Below are positions 45,561-57,520 of a DNA stretch of 64,000 bases, piece after piece. The DNA comes from Sequoia sempervirens. Taxonomy: Eukaryota > Streptophyta > Pinopsida > Cupressales > Cupressaceae. The stretch covers positions 213,675,314 to 213,739,313 of the forward strand of contig VDFB02358134.1 of NCBI GenBank assembly GCA_007258455.2. The letters are read 5' to 3'. The notes beneath the pieces were generated by a model. That model did not search any database. It had not been told where the DNA came from and worked only from the letters and a program-made list of their open reading frames with translations. Made by a program: the position numbers and the translations under genes. Positions within the stretch are counted from its first letter, which is position 1; the number at the start of each line of letters is the position of its first letter.

Positions 45561-48349
45561 AACCATCATATCTATACAAATGGAAACCATGATCCACAAT
45601 CTTTAAAGCAATCACAACTTCTAGATTTTGTAACTCTCTAATTACCCCATAATGTGGTGAGAATTCCTCTATTTTCTATCACTGGAATGAAATTTTATTG
45701 ATGGAAAGAAGATTTCTAAATATATCAATAGCATAGAGGACATCATTGGTGAACCCATCAAACAACTAAAATAGATGCCAAATTCAAAAACTATAATCCA
45801 TAAAGAATTGTCACTGGTATTATTTGAAGTGATACTACTGGAAAGATTAGTGAGAATCTCATCAGGATGTGTCATGTGATGTCAAGCACTTGAATAAAAT
45901 GTCCAATTGTTTGAAGGTGCAACTAAAGCCCTAGCGAAAAGAGCTCACTCTTTATGAGTTGAAGATGGTGAAGGAATATAAAATTTGTGCCAAGACATGG
46001 CTTCCCCCAATACCTCCAATCTCAGATTCCAACACCTAGATTTAAAATGGCCAATTTTCAAAAAGTTACAAACAATGTCACTAAATTTTTGCTTTGCCTT
46101 GGAGGTAGAGTCACTTGAATTAGAAGCCTGGGAAGGTTCAATATATTTAATCTTGTTCTTCTTTGTCTTGGAGGGAGACTCACTTGATTGAGTGGATTAT
46201 ATCCTAGAATTAGGTTCTTATTTAGGTTTACCTTTTCCCTTGGAAGATTGAGCAAACAAGGCTTGACTTTTGGAACTAGGGAGGATATCCAATTGGGAAA
46301 GTCTGAATTATTCCCTAGTAAGATGCTAAAAAAATAGCTCAAAGTGGGTATATTAAAATATCTTCCTAAGGTACTTATAGTGGAATAGAAGATGGAAGAG
46401 GAAACCTAGAAATGACCTTTTAACTTTGAAAAAAATATAAATATGCTATTTGATCTATTATTTCCTCAACACAACCCTTCAATTGTGAAAAAAGTGACTT
46501 GGACTTGGAGAGAATATACTCAAAGGAGGGATGATCATCAGGTACAAGAGAAGACAAATATACTTCTAATTACAATAATTTGAATTCATTAACCTTTCAA
46601 AACAACTCATGGAACTTATCTCAAGCCTATCTTGGTGTAGTACAATCCATAATTTTAAAGAGAAAATTATAAAAAATAGACAATCTAATAAGCCCCATTA
46701 CTTCATCAAGTTTATTTGTATAGGTAAATTTATCATATTTCTTAGTGAAATGTGGTGGTGTTTCAAGTAAAATTTTCCACAAACACTTACATTACAATAG
46801 TTTCTTGATCTTTATTTTCCACATATGATAGTTGTGTGAAATTACAAGATCAATAAATTTAGTTTTAACCATAAAGGCATAGTCACCAACCAAACAATTG
46901 AAGAAAAAAAAGAAATAATGGGCAACTAAATGTGCCTTGTAAACCCCCCAAAAACTATATTATAACTATGTACATGAAAATTGGAGCATACAAGAACAAG
47001 CTAAAACTATATTAACATATTCAACTCATAATCTAATGTAGCACTCAAATTTTAAAAAAGAGCTAGTAAACATTGATGAGAACAAAATGAAAGCTCACCA
47101 ACACCAACCCTTATTTTACCAGGTCTATGAAAGTTGTTCTCAAGATGGTGATATATGAGTGCTCCTACTTGTAGTATAATATTGCATTTCATGGAGTTCT
47201 GAAAATGGCATGGGTTGAGGACAATTTATAAATGTTTGACTATAGGATTGGATGGCTAGGATTAAAATTAGAGATCAAAGGCTCAAATTGGTTGAAACCC
47301 TTGTAGAGATGAGAGGAGGACAAGGGTCCTTGCTCGAATGGTGGATGGAGAAGAGCCCAACATTAAAGGGGAAAATACGATGAATAATCCCCTTGAATAA
47401 AGTGGAGAGATGATAAGGAAAAGGGGTACTTTGGAGTGCTCTAGGGGGAATTGACAAGTCCTTAAAAGGAAGCAAGGTATGCAAAAATTCTTCCTACATT
47501 AACATGATGAGGAGATTGTTGTGCAAATTTTAATATTTTAACAATTATAAAAAGTAGAAACACAATTAAATGGAAAATAAATAATGTATACCATAACACA
47601 TGTGCATGTAGTGAAAATAGTTTCGAGAGAAAAACCCCACACTCTAAAGAAGCTCAATGTGTTATTTAGTAAACGATGATTACAATGAACTTGTAGAGAA
47701 AACCCTTATAGAGGAGTATCACCAACCAAATATCTAGAGTAATTGTTATAGACTACTAGTATCTAAAAATCTCTACACTCAACCTCCATCTCAAGAACCT
47801 AATATATAAAAGATACAAAACCCAAAGCCATCAAATGGTAATTAGAAACCCATGAGCTAAAACCACCCAAAAGTGGTTCCCCCATTATCCTCCAATCAAA
47901 TATTCCATATGATGGTTCATAACACACATCATAAGTTGGTTAATAGTTGTAACTCTCATTCATAACTCTTTTATGCATCCAACACATTTTTACATCTTCT
48001 ATGTAAAATTTCAAAGGCCATAATTTTTGATCTAGTGGATTGATTGGGATCTTTTTTAGAAAATTGAAGTACTCAAAGATATCAATGAAATATGCACCCC
48101 AATAGAAAATTTTGAGCAAATGATAATTTTTTATTTTTTCTAAAAAATAACCCTATAGACCGTAAATTGATTTTTTTCATTTTATATCGCAAAAATACAC
48201 TTTTTGTAATCTTAAAATTAGGAGCAAGGTTGAGAAAAATTTCCCAACTTTCTTCCACTTTTCAAACACCTTGAAAGAGAAAATAGAGTATCAACACCAT
48301 TATCTAATTGCTAGGGGTTGAGAGGCTCATAAAATTATAGCACCAACTA
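45561..48349. other. AT-rich DNA without recognised gene
   Basis: Short frames on both strands carry no motif I know. Some phrases read like eroded copia gag-pol DNA on the minus strand, upstream of the RT remnant, but I cannot support it. Confidence 0.35.
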
Positions 48350-49300
48350 AATTTTTCTATGCACATTGAAATTTTTCTAGCATTAGCTCCCATCCTCTAT
48401 CATATTCCAAACAAAATAGTATTGAGCATCTATATTCTTTGTCCTTGTATGAAAGGTTGGGTTCTTTTCCTGTACATATGAACTCTAACTATCACAAAGA
48501 ATCATTATGGTTCATTCCTCTAGCCCAACATCTAAGCACAATCATTTAAATAATATAGCTTCCTTACAAGCATGTGTTGCTGCCATATACTCTACTTTTA
48601 TAATGGAGAAGGAAACCATGGCTTTTTTCTTACTCATCCAAATATTACACCACCAAACATGGTCAAAACATATCCACTAGTGGATGTTTTGTCGTCAATA
48701 TCTCTAGACCAATCTAAATCCATAAATCCATGAATATAAATAATTGTTTCATCTCTTATATGATAACCATGATATCATAAGGGATAGGCAAAGGTATCCT
48801 ACAAATACCTAAATATCCTCTTCACTACATCCTAAAGTACTCTTCCAAGATTAGCCATAAATTGGATAAGGATTCCCACTACTTGAGCAAGGTCTAGTCT
48901 TGTACAAACCATACCATACATAAAAATATTGAATACACTAGCATAAGGTAATTTTATCACATCCTCCATCTCAATAGGATAAATTAGACACTACTTAATA
49001 GATAACGTTGTCCCCATTGTAACAGAAACACAAAGTGACTAGTAGTAGATGACATGTTTATAAACCTCTCCAACATTGAGCTTGAACATACTTAATTTGG
49101 CCCAACCAAAGCTTTCTATTCACTCTATCTCTTTTGATCTCTATCCCCAAGATGAAGTTAGCTACCCTTAATCTTGTATCTTAAACTATGTTAAAAATTG
49201 AGACTTCAAATCACAAATCAAGTCTTTCCCACTCCCCAAAAATAATATATCATCAACATATAACATAATTGCAGTGTAGAAAATGGTATACCTTAACAAT
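48350..49300 (-). pseudogene. Ty1/copia reverse transcriptase and RNase H remnant
   Basis: On the minus strand: LYVDDI (the YVDD catalytic motif, codons at 49260-49249), a following FILGIEIKRDR phrase, then KRIFRYL-type sequence, and the RNase H end GYVLTMFGG-like / KKAMVSFSIIKVEYMAATHACKEAI with the later FHTRTKNIDAQYYFV (near 48480-48400). These are copia-type phrases, distinct from the gypsy elements here. Many stops interrupt it. No integrase or LTR was found, so it is a fragment. Confidence 0.78.
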
Positions 49301-49481
49301 TTCACATTATATTTTGTCCCCCTAATTTATTGGACTTAATTAAGCTCCTAGATTTCTAAATTATGTATTCCAAAGCCTAACTTTTACCATTTTTTGAAGA
49401 AGGAAAAGCATTAAAAAAATGCATCCAATCATTAAATTGTCCTGGACTTTGAGTGTCCTGGAAATTTGGGCCAAGATCAAA

Positions 49482-49495
49482 TCGCCCATGGGCGA
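49482..49495. repeat. 14-bp perfect palindrome in an LTR-like fragment
   Basis: TCGCCCATGGGCGA. Surrounding words (GGGCGACTGAGTCC, AGTCAGGACCC) resemble the hairpins in the LTR of element C. Confidence 0.6.
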
Positions 49496-49567
49496 CTGAG
49501 TCCCTTTTCTTAGTCAGGACCCAAATTTAATTACGTTGTTGGTGACATTCTAAACCTTTATCCGCCA

Positions 49568-50206
49568 GGTCATCTTTCCCTTCACACTTTTTGGTTGGGG
49601 TATTTTATCAATAGTAGCCACTCTCTCCGAATCTATCCTTACGCCTTCCTTAGAAACTATGTGCCCCAAAAAATTTCCTTCAATAACCCCAAAGGCACAT
49701 ATCTTGGGATTGAGTGAGATCCCATATTCTAAGGCTCTAGTGAAAATCTTCTCCAAGTGCATACAATGCTCTTCTTCCTTCTTTGAAAATGTAGCCAAAT
49801 TATCCTGATACACAACCATAAAAATATTTATGAAATCAACAAAGGATACATCCATAGCCCTCTAGAAAGTTTCACCAACATTTGTCAAGCCGAATGGCAT
49901 CTTGAGATATACATAGGTTCCCCAAGGAGTGGTGAATGCAGTCTTATATTGTTTAGATTCCTTAACCTTTACTTGATTTTAGCCTGAGAAATCATCCATC
50001 ATTGACATAAACTCACAACTAGTCACCTTTTGAAGCATTGCCTCCATGTTGGGCAATGGATAGTTATCTTTCAATGATGATATGTTGAGATTCCTGAAAT
50101 CAACACACAACCTTATATCACCATTTTTCTTTCTTACTGGCACCAAATTATAAACCCATGTTGAATGTTTCATGGGTTTAATAATTCCCTCATCTCTCAA
50201 TTTCAT
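49568..50206 (-). pseudogene. reverse transcriptase of element B
   Basis: Minus strand: KLRDEGIIKPMKHSTWVYNL, VRKKNGDIRLCVDFRNLN, DNYPLPNMEAML, FMSMMDDFSG, stop, TAFTTPWGTYVYLKMPFGL, then VVYQDNLATFSKKEEEHC, where the expected YQDD reads YQDN (one catalytic Asp lost), and GNFLGHIVSKEGVRID, ATIDKIPQPKSVKG. There the family sequence stops and unrelated bases (KMTWRIKV) follow, so the thumb, RNase H and integrase are missing. It is close to element A's RT and shares its gene order. Confidence 0.88.
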
Positions 50207-50944
50207 TAGTTCCTCTTACATTTTAGGTTCCAGTGTGGGGTTTATTGGTCTTTGCTTTTGTCTAAAAGGCTTAGCATCTAGTTTCAGTGGAATCTCATAC
50301 TAAAACAACTCTTCTATATAAGCCTTGAGGTCATTATATGACCAATCAAAGACATGCAGGTATATTTTGTCATAAGAGAAATAAGCATTGCTCTTATTTT
50401 GGGGCTCAATTTTTTTACCTATGTACACCTTTGGTGCACATTCTATTCCAATATTGATTTCCTCTAGATCTTGTGGATCAGTGGAATTCTGCTTGACATT
50501 GCTCTTATATGAGTTATCAAACACCCTTTCCAATGGTACCAATCCTCTGGGAATTTTGTTTGTTTTCAATTAGACTATTTCATTCCCAAATATTGTATCC
50601 TTCCCATCAATATTTTCAACAAATCCTTTGAAGTCTATTTCTTGGCTCTCATACAGATCAACACACTGTAGGAGCTTCAATATATCATCATCATCATCAT
50701 TGAATACTTGCTAGCTTTGAATATTATCAAGAACTAAAGGCCTTGTTTTCACCTCAACCTTTGAGATGCCAGTGCATGTCATATCATATGGACTCAATGC
50801 AATATTAGCTAATAAATTATCCATTGCATTTTTGTTCCTTTCTATCCAATCAATACCAAATGCATCAAAATTTTTGACTGTATCCTACCCAACATTTCTA
50901 TATTTTTTTAGTCTTTTATTTTTGGACACAAATTTAGCCCTAAC
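50207..50944 (-). pseudogene. linker between RNase H-like domain and RT of element B
   Basis: Minus strand 50569-50300 has IPRGLVPLERVFDN, ECAPKVYIGKKIEP and FDWSYNDLKAYIEELF, the latter being the usual [VF][FA]WSYDDL phrase shortly before RT in this element group. Stops occur on both sides. Confidence 0.7.
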
Positions 50945-51199
50945 CTAGGATACAATTAATTCAGAATCTCCAAAGACCTTGATATTTTTGATCTTATGAT
51001 TGTTTTCCATGTTCAACCCTAACATTAAGGCCTCATATTCAACCACGTTATTAGTGCAAGCAAACTTTAGTGAAAATGAGAACTTGAAGGTCTTACCATT
51101 AGGTGAAATAAAAATTACTCCTACACCCAGTCCTTCTTTAGAGCAAGCACTATCAAAGTACATAGTCCATACTCCATTTTCTTCAACTTTCTTTAACAT
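50945..51199 (-). pseudogene. RNase H-like domain located before RT (element B)
   Basis: GVWTMYFDSACSKEGLGVGV (first Asp kept), ISPNGKTFKF, TNNVVEYEALMLGL (Glu kept), IKVFGDSELIVS (Asp kept). These match the additional RNase H of Tat-type elements and align with element A 12545-12960. The open stretch ends at 50945; the last conserved segment lies beyond stops. As in element A it lies upstream of RT. Confidence 0.82.
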
Positions 51200-51456
51200 T
51201 TATTTTTCCAAAGGTGTGGGTTTATTTTCTCCTTGTAACTCTTCAATCCTAAAATTATCCATGTCTACATCCACAAAGTGAAAGTTTTCTTCAGGCATTG
51301 TTTCTTCAATTAAGTGTGTAGACCCTGGTTCTCTAAGGAGTTTCACTTATTTTCCATCAATGGGAATGGTGGCAAAGGACATGTCTAGCTCCATGCTTCC
51401 TCCAATTGTTGCACTCCATTTTCTTGATAGTAGTAATTCATAAGTGGGAGGAATAT
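51200..51456 (-). pseudogene. C-terminal protease segment of element B
   Basis: Minus strand NIPPTYELLLSRKWSATIGG followed by SMELDMSFATIPI, the stretch that follows the protease core in these elements. It resumes the reading broken at 55486 by the insertion of element C. Confidence 0.75.
51452..51456. other. target-site duplication, left (element C)
   Basis: AATAT, matched by AATAC at 55486-55490. Confidence 0.75.
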
Positions 51457-51920
51457 TGTAGTAACAAAAAATGTATCCCTTTTTCCTTAGTTTGGGAATA
51501 ATTAATATTAAAATGAGCTTAATGTTGCCTTGATTTAGTGTTGTAATGTGTTTTACACATTCACACTAAGTTTAGGGCCCTTTTTAAACTAAATGGACTT
51601 AATTGTGCCTTATTTTGGGTGTTGTAAAGTCTATCTTTACATTTTCACACTAAACTAGGGCTTTATTAATTAATTGAGCTTAATTTTCCTTAATTGGCCC
51701 ATTTAATTCAAATCCAAGCCTAATTAATTGCAAATCCCAAGGGATAAAACCCGACGTTCATAAATGCCATTACACCACTTAATTTTAAAAAGGTGTGTGT
51801 CCTAGGTTAGTGACCTAGGACCCATTCACCACTTGGCAAATGGATCCTCACTAGGTCCTGGGACCCTATTTTCACATGATCTTTCACATTGTTTGAATTT
51901 TGTCCTAGTTAAGTGAGATA

Positions 51921-51950
51921 GGACCCATTCGCCCTATAGCGAATGGGTCC
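51921..51950. promoter_or_regulatory. hairpin in element C LTR
   Basis: GGACCCATTCGC (51921-51932) and GCGAATGGGTCC (51939-51950) are exact reverse complements around a 6-base loop, extended by AAGTGA/TCACTT outside a small bulge. Eroded relatives lie near 51815 and 52735. Function unknown. Confidence 0.75.
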
Positions 51951-52069
51951 TCACTTAGACCTAGGAACCCTCTTTTAAATATGTTTTCAGTAGTATTTTA
52001 ATGGTTTCAAATCCTAGATTTGATGTCGGCTTGTGATATTTGAATTTCAAAAATTAATGGTAAGATATG

Positions 52070-52077
52070 TATAAATA
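52070..52077 (+). promoter_or_regulatory. TATA box of element C LTR
   Basis: TATAAATA, conserved in the right copy at 54586-54593. Confidence 0.65.
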
Positions 52078-52975
52078 CAAGGCTAATTCACTTAGTTTCA
52101 ACTAGAATTTTTATAAGCAATCAATAGTAATTTCACTAGAGCATTGATAGATCATTCAAGAGCATTTCTAAGGCATTCAAGGGCATATTATTGAAGAATA
52201 TTGCATAAATCAAGATCCATTTCATCATGTCAAAGGCATAATGCATCACATGCATGTTGTTGAGCTAATGTTGTGATGTAGTATTCAAGATCCAATTCAA
52301 GTGTTGTTTCTAATCAATGTTCATGATCAAGATCTACATTCATTGAGGCCACTCCATGCTAGTTTGCAGATTTATCCAAGGTTCAATTGAGGATTGGCGA
52401 GTTGTGACATTTCATTTTTTTCATTCATCATTCCTTTCATGCTTTCATTCATTTCAAGGTTTAATTACCAAAATGGGGTTTGACCAAGGCAAACCCCTAT
52501 TCCCTAACAAAACAACATTTTTCTCTCCTTTGATGTGTGATTGCAGGTTTTAGGTTGAAGATCATTTGGAGAGAAAAATTGAAAAAGTTGTCAAAGTTAC
52601 AAAGAAAGTTATCAAATCATGGAAACTAAGCTACAAGATTTATTTCTGGATTTTTGACAGTGCTTGACTAGAATTTGACAGTGCAGAATGAGAAGAAAAA
52701 AACCCATAAATTGATTTTCCAGAGCCCTAGCCAGGACCCATTCGCCATAGGCAAAATGAGTCCTTAATGAGGTCCAAAAAAACACTTTTTGCAACAGGTA
52801 CATAACATTTGACCCTCTTAAAACTTTCCTTTTGATTGCTATATCAGTTAGGTTTATTTTTTGATTCTCAATTACACATCATAACCCTCATATTGAATGA
52901 AATTAGGGAGATAGGTCCATTGTTCATCAATTCATTTTGGTGAACCTCCACCCACTTTTCCTTTCTTTTCATTAT

Positions 52976-52989
52976 GGTGAACCTGACCT
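52976..52989 (+). other. candidate primer-binding site of element C
   Basis: TGGTGAACCTGACC begins three bases after the LTR. Position and the TGG start fit; the matching tRNA was not identified. Confidence 0.55.
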
Positions 52990-53762
52990 TTTGAGCATTG
53001 TAGTTTTTTTATTTTTGAGTCCTTTTCATCCTAGATTTAGATCTTGCATTCATTTGCATCCATTTCATTGAATTAGGTCTCATTTAGGGTGTCTAATTTG
53101 CATTCAAATTTGCATCTCATTAAAGGTTTCAGGATTACATATTTTGCATTCTTTAAATTTGAAAAATACAAAAAAATCAGTCATCTTGCATATTATTTAC
53201 ATTATATAAACTTTCATTTGGAAAATTGAAACAAAATTGCATATCAAACTAGGTATTTTTGGTCATCATTTTGTCACATTTTGCACTTGCATTTCATGTT
53301 GCATTTACAAAAAACTAAAATTGAAACTTGCTATTACAAACCTAAATCTAAAAACCACTAGAAAACACTTGAAAATCTATAAAAATCAGTTTCGAAACCT
53401 CATCCATGAACCATTCACTATAGGGATAATGATTCCCTAATCAAGTCATAATTTTCATTTATAGAAATTAAAATCTTCATTTATGTTCTTTTTTTTGTTG
53501 CTTTCAGATTTTTGTTTTAGTTTGTTGAGTTTTGGTTTCATCAATTTGATCATATCTAGCTTAATTTGGTATATTTAGTGCATTGTGTAATTTCAAAATT
53601 GTATTTACAAGATTTCATTTACACATTGTTGCATAGTGTAATAAAAAAATTACCTTGTTTAAAATCTGAAAATTGCATTTACACATTACATTTTAGGTCA
53701 TTGCATTGCATTATAAGCCTCTTTCCATTTTTGGGTTTGGAAACTAAGTTTGTGAAACTTGC

Positions 53763-54494
53763 ATGAGATTTAAAACTTGGTGTCCTATTAGCAATACTAT
53801 TGTGAGACATAGTTCAAGACTCATGTCATCCCATAATACACCATTCATCGTGGATCTTGGGTTTTCTAACTCTCTTTCTAATAGTGTTGATAATCAACCC
53901 CCTATGGATCATAGTATGCATACCTCATTTACCATGACTTCCCTTCTTGCAAACAATATGCATGATGTTGTTCATTTCTTGCAAGAAGACATAAAAAGAC
54001 TAGATGAAAGCCTAGAAAAGTTACAAGACACTATGCTTACTGAAAGTATGGACATTAGTATGATTCCCACTTTACACAATCTAAGGAAAATGCTTAAAAA
54101 TGAAAATGGAACACGAATTTTCAGTAGCCTCAGTTGCTTCCTTCATGAGAACTTAAACAAACAAGAGAATAATAACATACATGCCTCAGTCAACTTTATT
54201 GATGCTAAACCTCATACGAGCTCAACCAAAATGCTTCTTGATATTGCTTTCTCGCAAAAAGACATACATAAACATGCACCCAATGGTCCTCTTTACATAA
54301 CTAGAAGAATTAATGACAAACCTACTAATGGGATACTAATTGATCTCATTTGTGTAGAGAATGTGATCATTGAAGAATTCCTATTCATGCATGAACTTTA
54401 TCAAGATACATATGACAAACCGAAAGCATGGATCAAAACATGTAAGGGTTTTGCTTGTATGGGTCCTCACTTAGACCTAGGACCCCTCTTTTAA
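53763..54494 (+). pseudogene. element C internal ORF, fused into the truncated LTR
   Basis: A 243-codon uninterrupted frame. The first part is Ser/Asn/His-rich, with a helical middle (DVVHFLQEDIKRLDESLEKL) and then GPLYITRRINDKPTNGILID followed by LICVENVIIEEF, which is placed like a retropepsin loop (I.G.IN....ILID) but lacks the Ser/Thr-Gly after Asp. The last ~12 codons are LTR sequence read through a deletion junction at 54458. It could be the gag-protease linker plus protease of a plant gypsy element. Earlier gag was not recognised in 52990-53762. Confidence 0.5.
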
Positions 54495-55485
54495 ATATGT
54501 TTTTAGTGGTATTTTAATGATTTCAAATCCTAGATTTGTTGTCGGATTGTGATATTTGAATTTTGGGAATTAATGATAATATATGTATAAATACAAGGCT
54601 ACTTCACTTAGTTTCAACTAGAATTTTTATAATAAATCAAGAGTACTTTCACAAGAGCATTGATAAAGCATTCAAGAGCATTTCTAAGGCATCCAAGGGC
54701 ATATTATTGAAGAATATTGCAGCAATCAAGATCCATTTCATCATGTCAAAGGCATAATGCATCATGCATGTTGTTGAGCTAATGTTGTGATGTAGCATTC
54801 AAGATCCAATTCAAGCGTTGTTTCTAATCAAGGTTCATGATCAAGATATACATTCATTAAGGCCACTTCATGCTAGTTTTTAGATTTATCCAAGGCTCAA
54901 TTGAGGATTGGTGAGTTGTGACATTTTATTTTGTTCATTGATTATTCCATTCATGCTTTCATTCATTTCAAGGTGTAATTACCAAAACGGGGTTTGACCA
55001 AGGCAAACCCCTATTCCCTAACAAAACAACATTTTTCTCTCCTTTGATGTGTGATTGCAGGTTTTAGGTTGAAGATCATTTGGAGAGAAAAATTGCAAAA
55101 GTTGTCAAAGTTGCAAAGAAAGTTGTCAAATCATGGAAACTGAGCTATAGGATTTATTTTTGAATTTTTGACAATTCCTGACTAGAATCTGGGAGTGTAG
55201 ATTGAGAAGAACAAAACCCAAAAATTGATTTTCTAGAGCCCTAGCTAGGACCCATTCACCATAGGGCGAATGAGTCCTTAGTGAAGTCCGAGAAAGCACT
55301 TTTTACAATAGGTACATAGCATTTGACCCTCTTAAAACCTTCCTTTTGATTGTTATATCAGTTAGGTTTATTTTTTGATTCTCAATTACACATCACAACC
55401 CTCATATTGAATGAAATTAGGGAGATAGGTGCATTGTTCATACATTCATTTTGGTGAACCTCCACCCATCTTCCCTTACATTTCA
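54458..55485 (+). repeat. 3' LTR of element C (5'-truncated)
   Basis: Aligns with 51942-52972 throughout. Its missing start coincides with the end of the internal ORF. Carries TATAAATA at 54586-54593. Confidence 0.87.
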
Positions 55486-55719
55486 AATACCTACTACTGT
55501 GATGTTGATAACAAACTCTTTCTTAGGGTAAGAGGCCAATTTGAAACATACCTCCATGATGATTCCTATTATTGGAACCTCCCTAAAGTCCATGGCATAA
55601 TATTTTCCACATGCACTGCTAATTTTTAATCCTAATTCCTTCATGATTTCAAAAGGAATAATGTTTGATGAGGCTCTTAAATCTATCATGTTGTTTTTCA
55701 CTAACTTATCATCAATCAT
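55486..55719 (-). pseudogene. protease of element B, N-terminal part
   Basis: Minus strand: DDKLVKNNMIDLRASSNIIPFEIMKELGL, the retropepsin loop with D kept and the usual Ser/Gly changed (DLRA), then MDFREVPIIGII and FVINITVVG, where element C interrupts it. The rest of the domain lies at 51456-51200. Confidence 0.8.
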
Positions 55720-56507
55720 AAGTTACATAGAATGGGTCCACTTGGTTAGGACATACAGTAAGTGTGACACCCAAAAACACTTGAGGGATATCATTATTGA
55801 TCCCCTCAACTTCTTCTTCACTCAAATTATTTCTACTTGTTTTAGGAAGAGTAGACACCTTTTCTCCACAGGTTGTAGCTACACCATTGATGAGGGAAAC
55901 TTCCTTTTCCTTATGCTCTTCAATCCTCATCATCTCAAGAAGAGGAACTGAAACATTTACTTGTGACAACAATTGGAACATATCAACTGGAGTATCTTAC
56001 GAAACTCATATGTTGTCACATCTTGTTCTACTGATTGGTTTTTCTTCTGTTCAAGTTTTTCTTCTTTCCTAACCTCAACTTTTTTCTTTTCTTGATCAGT
56101 CTTCATCTTTTGATATTTATCTTTGACCACTGGAGACACCGCATGCCCATTACTGTTCATAGCTCTAGACTTCTTAGCTAGCACCTTTTATTTTTCTTTG
56201 GATTCATCAATCTTTTTAGGTGTTTGACTAATTTGTTTGTCTTTATCTTGATCCTTAATGAAAGCACTGCCAACTTTACTTTGCTCATCATTGAACATTA
56301 TATTTCTTAAGTGGTAGTTGCTTTTAAATTGGGAAACTACAATAGCTGATAATACTTTAATCTCTTTAGTAGATGGTCTTCTTAAACTAACATTAAAAAA
56401 ATCAGTCTCAAGATTATTTACATTATGATCTTCTCCCTCATCATCAAAAAAATGTTGATGATATGCTTTTGATTTGTATCACTTCATTCCCAAACACTAT
56501 ATCACTT
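55720..56507 (-). pseudogene. gag-protease linker of element B
   Basis: Minus strand frames 56184-55957 and 55981-55712 are Lys/Glu-rich (KDKYQKMKTDQEKKKVEVRK) with a conserved-looking end, NNDIPQVFLGVTLTVCPNQV, just before protease. Upstream gag was not found; sequence above ~56508 looks like a separate LTR. Confidence 0.55.
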
Positions 56508-57050
56508 TGTTATGGGCCCAATTTTGTCTTTATCTACCAGGTCATCTTTATTGGGCCTTTATCATCGACTAAAGAATGAAAGGAGTGACAAAGTAAGTGA
56601 AACTATCTACATCAAGCATGTTTTGGAGGGATAAAGATTACAAGCAAGTATAACTGTATTTGTCCTTTTAGAATATTCTCTCCATGAACAATTGTGCTCA
56701 TATTTTATAATAGAATTGTTTGTCAAATGAAAATATGACATGTGTCAAATGATCTTGAAGCTTGTTTTTCTCCCTTGTTCTTATAAAAGGGAGATCAAAT
56801 CCATTTGCATGAGATATTGGAGAATATTGTAATGTAGAGCATAGAGTAATAGAGTTTGAACTTTGTATATAGGTTTTGTTTGAGTCTAGATTTGTATGTA
56901 ATTTGCAAGTTTTTGTATACCTGTACTAGCATCTATTTTCAAATACAATGGTACAATTTCAAGACAATTGTCTCCTCATGTATACTTGATACAAGTTATG
57001 AATGAAATCCAATCAAAGATCAACTTGTTCATCTTCGTTGTTTTTCCTTT
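56508..57050 (+). repeat. LTR-like sequence (right edge unknown)
   Basis: Begins TGTTATGGGCCC and contains TATAAAAG at 56782-56789 followed by GGGAGATCAAATCC and a long T-rich region, the layout of a plant LTR. A 22-bp stretch near its start (56528-56549, containing CCAGGTCATCTTT) recurs with two mismatches at 49556-49577, also ~20 bp after a TGTT. No partner end found. Confidence 0.42.
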
Positions 57051-57520
57051 GAATGTATGTTTCTATTATAGCTCTTATTCAAATAATAGGTTAAAATGCT
57101 TTAATGAGAATGTAGAATTGGTTAGGAATACTTAAGTGCAGTATTTTAAGGCATTACTATGAAGCTTCATGATGTTTAGGGAAAATGCTAATATACAAGT
57201 CTCAATTAAAATAATTTTGACTACGTTCCCTAGGTTAATAGACCAATCCATTGCATTTATACTTGTTATGATCTCCATGGTCACTCATATAAAGAAAAAT
57301 AAAAAATCTTAATTTTAGTTTGCATTATTTGCAAACTGTTTGATGTTATTGTATATTCTCCTACTATGAATTGTTGAAATTATTAAAGGATATTTCTAGG
57401 CCTTTTCATTTTCATAATCATCAAGCTAATATGTTGAGAACACATATTTTGTTTACAATATTTTAGATAATTGGCAAAGGAGATCTTACAAATACTATCA
57501 GGGTATCACCCTCTCTCTCA
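57051..57520. other. AT-rich DNA, nothing recognised
   Basis: No reading frame, repeat or structural signal that I can support. Confidence 0.4.

Larger units (their letters stand above)
51457..52972 (+). repeat. 5' LTR of element C
   Basis: 1516 bp. Has TATAAATA at 52070-52077, a strong hairpin at 51921-51950 and ends TTTTCA just before the primer site. The part from ~51942 is duplicated at 54458-55485. Confidence 0.85.
51457..55485 (+). mobile_element. element C: plus-strand LTR element nested in the protease of element B
   Basis: Left LTR starts TGTAGTAACA (51457) after AATAT; right LTR ends CATTTCA (55485) before AATAC. The 5-bp duplication has one changed base. The host protease frame stops at the right junction and resumes at the left, proving insertion. 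The right LTR lacks its first ~485 bp: internal sequence is joined to LTR position ~51942 at ATGGGTCCTCAC, so pol, the polypurine tract and the LTR start were deleted. Only one ORF remains inside. Confidence 0.9.
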
